From: Undaria pinnatifida
Lineage: Eukaryota; Sar; Phaeophyceae; Laminariales; Alariaceae
Assembly (NCBI GenBank): GCA_012845835.1
Contig: JABAKD010000030.1
Location: 15,887,710 to 15,951,709, forward strand
DNA: 64,000 nt
Reading direction: 5' to 3'
This document shows, piece after piece, positions 58,601 through 64,000 of the stretch. Under the pieces are notes generated by a model. That model was not told the origin of the DNA and did no database searches. It worked only from the letters and a program-made list of their open reading frames with translations. Positions within the stretch are counted from its first letter, which is position 1; each line of letters starts with the position of its first letter. The translations under genes were made by a program, and so were the position numbers.

Positions 58601-60183
58601 GTCGTCTATATAATACTCCATTTACAATGAATAGCCCTCTACTCTTGAAAGATCGGAGGAAAATTGTGTTCGAAGCCGAATGAAACTGCTCGCTCTATTT
58701 ACGATTGATTAACGCTACTGGCGAAACAGAACAAAATGCTAGCTCTATCAAGAAACATGTCATGTGGTGTTTTATCAGTCAGCTTAGGGTCGGGGAAAAC
58801 GTCAATAAAAGGTGGAGATACTTACTGAGCCCTCCTAATTAGACCATACATACGGACAGGCCGGATAAGAGATAAATTGGCGTTTGCGTGCCTGCGCCAA
58901 TGTCTTGATCGAGAGTTGTCAACAACACCCTAACCAGCCGCACAGCTCATCCCCTCTCCTCTCAGAATATTCCCGCACTCATTTCGTCGTCCGCTCAGTC
59001 AACTTAGGACCTCTCGGCACTCCTGACTTACTCGTGATTTGGAAGGAGGTGCTGACCACTGTCGAGAATCTACCGAGGTCTCCACCTGTGGCGCCATTCG
59101 TTCAAACAGATACCGCAGCAATGGCGGCAACTCGTAGGTGAGTTCAGTACATGGATAAACTCGCAAATGTGTAAACAGCACGGCAGTCATGGCTGTGGTT
59201 GTCGTGGTAGAAGCAGCGGTCGCTGCAGTAGGAGTAGTAATAGAGGATTTGTGGTGTTGTCATCGTACAGTAGCGTGTGTGTAATATAGTCTACACTGCG
59301 ACATAAATTTGTGGCTTTAGTATAGGTGCAATAGCAGCAGTAGTAGCTGCAGTCGTGTTTGAATCGGTACTGATAGTAGTACTGTTATCAGCAGCGGTAG
59401 CAAAGTAGTCGTAGTTGTAGGTGTAGTCGTAGTCGTGGTAGTAGCAACAACAGCAGAAAAGCAGTAAATATCAGAGTATTAGGAGTTAATTAGTAGGATT
59501 TGTGTCATTGTATGTATGGATTCGTGGATACCACCGAACACAGACATCTCGACGGTATACATTGTATATAGTACTTATAGCGGGTACCAAATACGTATTC
59601 GCACAATGTCGATATTTGTACGCATTTACATATCACTGGAGTAGCAGCGCTATTTTGTGAGGCTCAACTGAAGGCCAATGGGTTCTTTCACACAACTTCC
59701 GACGAGAAGGTTTGATAGTTCGCTGAACGTGGTCCTCCTGCTTCATGTGCATCGGGGATGGTGGCCATGGCAAAACAAGTACACCGTGCACGTTTAAACA
59801 AAGGCGACCCTGTACATACCCACATTGTTGACTCTGACTGACTACACCGAGTGCTGTACCGGCCTATAATGTATACCGGCCTATAATGTTTATGTACCTG
59901 GTAGGTTACATGTAGCTCGGAAAAGGTTAAGCTCCACCTGTCTTGGTACTTTTGCACTTCGTTTACAGAGGGATGACTATCTTTCACCCCCCACGGAAGC
60001 ATGATCGGAAGTTGGTCACTATTCACCATGGGTTTCGTAGCCGTCGGGCGAGCGTACGAGTAACACCTGCCCCGAACCGATCGGTCCCTGGCTGTTCAGA
60101 TGCATTGATTGCCACAAGCTACCTATTCGGTATATCAGTATTGAGGGCACGCACGTAGTAATACCCGCGGTGGGAGGAACTCA
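58601..60183. other. No gene recognised
   Basis: TAG/CAG-rich scraps at 59,210-59,470. Open frames (for example 58,884-59,141) are unsupported. Confidence 0.5.
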
Positions 60184-60255
60184 GCTTGCAAAGATGAGTT
60201 GCCACGACATCTTCGATCTCACAGCTGGAGTGTATTTATAATTTTTTCTAATAGA
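60184..60255 (+). repeat. GRX terminal-block fragment
   Basis: CTTGCAAAGATGAGTTGCC, then GATCTCACAGCTGGAGTGTA and the A/T-rich end. Confidence 0.75.
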
Positions 60256-62971
60256 TGCGATACGGCGCAGATCGAGTTATTGCATAATACATCGCATGAC
60301 ACGCCACTGTAAACTGCAGCATAGGTTAGACTATACTGCTAGGTAACATGTACCTGGTAGAAGTGATAGAAGAGGCTATAGATCGAGGATCAGCAAACCT
60401 GAGAAACGGAGCCAACACACGACACAAAAGAGTAAAAATGTCCTCTGGTACAAACGATTGAGTGATGTTTCCTGTTTCCTAATGACAGCTATCAAAAGTA
60501 TACAATTTCCCGTCGTCACGCAGGGCCTTGGAACGCTGTAAGCCCAGCTTGTTCGTGAAACAGGGTTCGTAGTAGCCGTACAGGCCAGTTTCGGAGAATT
60601 GCCGTAAAATTTGTTTAAAGCAGCTGCTCCAAACAACAACGCCGCATCTCGCACTTCGCTTTGGCCCAGTTGGAACAACTGTTTTCGTTGTAGTCAGTCA
60701 GTATAGCTACCAAGTGCGCATGATACAACGCCACGACATACGGACACACATACCGCACGGAAAGTGCTTCCGTTGTTCGCAAATAATATGTCAATGTGGT
60801 TATTCACTGTACTCCATCCTCGAGAGACTATCCTGTGCACTTGGTTCACGGTAGACATCTATCTGAATTTATAAACGTGTAGTCTAGTCTATTACAGTAC
60901 CCCACAACCCAGACCGTACAATGTTTCACTTAACCAGCATCGACACATCATGTTCGACTCTATCACGTCGTTGTTGCGACGTCTTGGGAGCAACATCTGT
61001 ATGAGATAGTTAAATATCCGCACGCAAAAGACCGTCCGCGGTGCAAGTCTCGTTTAGCATATAAATGAATGCATTCACCGCTGTGGTAGATGCAGAGACT
61101 ACTAGACTATAGCTCTGGACGAAATATACCGGTTCGTCTCCACATGGGGTACTGCGACAATGTCGCTGTCGCTGGCAAATAGCGACCGCTGGATTATTGC
61201 AACTGTTATCAACTGTTTGCCTTGTTGGGAAGCAGCAAAGGTCTCAACCCAACCCAACCGAGCATAGCCGAATCAAACCCAACCAAATCAAACTATTGTT
61301 GGTTTGCTGTGATTGGGGTGGTTGTTGAAAATGCACCCAACAATGGCTGGAATGATTCCTGGGTTTGAGGCTTTAGTAAGTCCGAATGGTTTGGTATAGA
61401 GGACACGTGGCGATGCCGGAGAAGGGACGTGGGGAATCGGACAGGGCGTACGATGGGGAAACTGCCCTTTTACTTTGACACCATCGAAAACATGAAACTC
61501 GATTTACTCGTAGCTATGTATGAACACCACATAGTCTTAAATCCGGCGAAATCCTACCTGGTACGGGCTACGAATCGAAATCAATATCTTTGCTGGTGCT
61601 GTGGTTGAACACGTGTGCAAAGAGGCTAGCGGCATCCGCTACACTACGCCTGCGAATTACCGGTACTGTTAGAGTATGATATCGGGCAAGGCGCTAGACC
61701 TATCTCGAGCCAAAACGCGCACCTCATTCATGAAACGACATATACTAGCGGCTGTTCATGACGGGTCTGTTCTCGGCTGGGAGCAGGGTTTGTATTGGGT
61801 GTGGATGTTGACAGACGTGTTTTGCCTGGCTATAGTTGGCACGACAGCGCTGGTCCCTAACGTGACTGGTCCATTAGGCACAACCACCAGACGAAGAGCC
61901 CGGCCCTCCCTGGATAACGGTGATAATTCTATCTTGTTGAAAATCCGTTGTTCGTGTCTAATGCGAAACCAAACGGGATTCAAACAATACACGCGATACA
62001 GCAAGTGAAAAAGAATCTAAGTGGTCCACATTCCAGCACGAGGGCCATTGTCCCCGACCTTTTGTGTCTTGGTCGAAACATTGCACTAAGGTTGCATGCT
62101 AGACGTATGTATGTGCCTGGTCACGTGCCACGTCATTTACGCGACAGCTTGGCATTTGCAAAGGATACATCCCAGAAGATGCATGTTACGACAAGGGGGA
62201 CCCCCGACTTTGGCGAAGCTCTTGCTTGTGAGAGGGCTTTGCTATTTACCAATACACTGAGTACCCGGTGAGAAACACGGCGAAAGATCCTCCTGGCGAT
62301 AAGTGCCATCAAATACACATATATGTCTTTAAATCTTAATGAGACCAAAGCAGCCACTTGGACTATATTGGGTTTCATCTGCAATCGGGGAGCTCTATTA
62401 TGTTATATTAGACTGAATCTGCTATAAATAAGGGCAAAATATTTCACTTCAGCACGGTTGGGAAGTACGTCCCCGTTTTTCTCCATTGCTGCGTTTCCCT
62501 AACTCCGGTCTCGCTGCTTGGGGCGCTGCCTGTACCCCAAAGTCGAAATCGTCGGCGTCGACTGGACTCAAGATAGATGTCGTCTAAACCTGTGAATAAA
62601 GTCGGGAATGTTGGAGAAAACAGCGACAAGTTCACGACTCAGCGATGGAGACAAAACGTTTCAACCGATACACCTGTACGCACTTATCATAATTGTTTCA
62701 AAGGTCGAGGCACACAGACATCCTGACGACCCTACGAGGACAAGTTTATGATTCTATCAGCTCCCACGACCCCAAGCGTGGCCAATTGAGTTGTCGCAAC
62801 ATATACTGGACGCGATTCTCCATTCCCACTTGTGTTCGGAGAATACTTTTCAAGCTTTCTCGTAGACGATCATCACCACCGATACTACGTTGACTAGTAC
62901 ATGCTACGTGACGGGTTCTTCTGTACCGGTTTGCCTCTCTCTAATCGTCTCGCCGTCGTTGCTTCATCTGA
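60256..62971. other. Anonymous stretch upstream of the beta-helix gene
   Basis: Frames at 61,676-62,008 and 61,948-62,271 match no family. A C/A-rich patch with CCCAACC words lies at 61,240-61,290. The promoter and any first exon of the downstream gene may lie near its right end, but I cannot place them. Confidence 0.4.
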
Positions 62972-64000
62972 CCGTGCACTGTGCAAACGGCTTGCAGGAA
63001 TTTTGCTTCAAGATTTCTTCCCCTCGTGCTACTTGTTCCTCGCCTCTGCCACGGAACATTGGTGGAAACATGCGACGAGCTACAGGCCGCGTTTGACTTG
63101 ACAAAGACCGAGGATGTCGTCATTCAGATAGTTCCTCCCTACGCCAATATCGACTGCGTCAACTTCACCACCATGAGCATGGACTCCAACAGCCTAACCG
63201 TAGAAACCGACGACAGCACCAGCAGTAGAGTCACAGACTTGGATATTTACGAGGTCCGGTTTGAGGTAACCGGTGGATCTACCCTTTCGTGGGAACCCAA
63301 CGTGCAGTTTCATGGGTCGGGTTACAGGGACGTGGACGGAGGAGGTGTTTATGTCGGGGAGGGGTCGAGTGTCCACTTTCTGAAAAGCCTCGAGATGACC
63401 GATGTCCGCGTCCATAGTGTCACGGATGGAGAGGACTTTGCCACATACTACCGCAGCGGAGGATGTGTCTACACCGACGGGTACTTCAGGGTTGACGGAG
63501 AGGCCGTACTTACCAACTGCGATAATGCGGGCGGTGGAGAGAGCGACCCCGGCCCCGGCGGTGGAATGTACGTTGGACCATTGGGCTCCGTGTGGTTTAA
63601 TGACACACTGGAAATTACCGATGCATCTGTCACGGACGATGGAGGAGACGGCGGGGCTGGCATCTACAACGAAGGCAACGTTCAGATTTTCGGGGATACG
63701 AAGTTCGAAACCCTCCGGGCGCAAGAAGGTGGCGCTATCTACAATGCGGTGGGTGGTCAATTTAGCTTTAAGAATGGCGCATTGGCCGAATTTTCGGATA
63801 CCTTGGCCCCCGAGGGTACAGCCGGTGCCTTGTACAACGAAGGATACCTAGAGTTTTCCGGGCCGGCACTTTTCTACGAGAGTGGCAACCCGTCCATCTA
63901 CATTTCCGCTGACGGGGTAACTAAACTTTCGCGGCAGTCGGTGTTCTGGGGCAACGACGGCAACAACGAGCCGTTTATCGAGGTGGAATCTGGAGGAAAG
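62972..64000 (+). CDS. Beta-helix cell-surface protein (Pmp-like repeats), partial
   Basis: A frame open for 343 codons runs to the window edge; it has no ATG near its start and an in-frame TGA at 62,969-62,971. A hydrophobic run (FLPLVLLVP, 63,014-63,040) precedes LVETCDELQAAFDLTK, so the start is probably in an upstream exon, or the assembled sequence carries an error near 63,000. Downstream are short glycine-cornered repeats: GGGVYVGEGSSVHF, GGGMYVGPLGSVWF, GAGIYNEGNVQIFG, GGAIYNAVGGQFSF and AGALYNEGYLEFSG, each followed by a beta-strand-like stretch. This GGA(I/L)xN pattern is that of right-handed beta-helix proteins such as chlamydial Pmp, which are also common in heterokont algae. It is acidic, with an NFT glycosylation site; likely secreted or surface-bound. 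No catalytic motif is seen. Confidence 0.8.

Noticed and set aside
61240-61290. CCCAACC-rich patch as an interstitial telomere
   Set aside because: Irregular spacing and not a recognised telomere unit.
1-64000. CRISPR arrays, rRNA genes, bacterial operons
   Set aside because: No regularly spaced identical repeats with unique spacers, no rRNA-like sequence, and no gene clusters with bacterial start signals were seen.

Overview
The window looks like a gene-poor, repeat-dominated nuclear region of a eukaryote. My best guess is a stramenopile alga, possibly a brown alga. The clues are a Chlamydia-Pmp-like beta-helix surface protein at the right edge, Ty3/Gypsy, RTE-like and tRNA-SINE elements, long tri- and tetranucleotide microsatellites, and mixed base composition with long C/G tracts. 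The species assignment is inference, not demonstrated. No prokaryotic operon, rRNA or CRISPR array is visible, and only one stretch (about 62,970-64,000, running off the window) looks like part of a host protein gene.

Layout. 1-4,388: decayed minus-strand Ty3/Gypsy-like fossil with very short LTR remnants. 4,425-8,240: LINE 3'-UTR scrap, then a 5'-truncated RTE-like LINE into which a solo LTR and a piece of a G/C-rich repeat are nested. 8,775-18,095: dense mosaic of a tRNA-derived SINE, a G/C-rich dispersed repeat (called GRX here), a Harbinger-like MITE and other repeats. 18,096-30,690: mostly anonymous DNA with TAG and TATG microsatellites, a reverse-strand LINE copy and a tRNA-like duplicated block. 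31,060-32,470: a degenerate array built on the palindrome GGAAGCTTCC. 33,577-43,866: an LTR retrotransposon complete from end to end (421-bp LTRs, 4-bp target duplication) but with a broken coding region. 44,945-53,140: a SINE, two copies of a 1.27-kb repeat and, between them, the longest LINE copy. 54,383-60,255: more GRX copies. 60,256-62,970: anonymous. 62,972-64,000: partial beta-helix gene.

How the parts relate. The LINE ends in an (AAC)n tail after a G-rich block and a long polypyrimidine tract. The 1.27-kb repeat shares only the LINE's last ~45 bp and (AAC)n tail, as expected of a non-autonomous passenger. The solo LTR at 7,392 and the full LTR element at 33,581 belong to one family, and two other LINE copies preserve the solo LTR's empty site. 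The SINE is split by the MITE at a TAA-type target. Insertion order can therefore be read directly: LINE before solo LTR, SINE before MITE.
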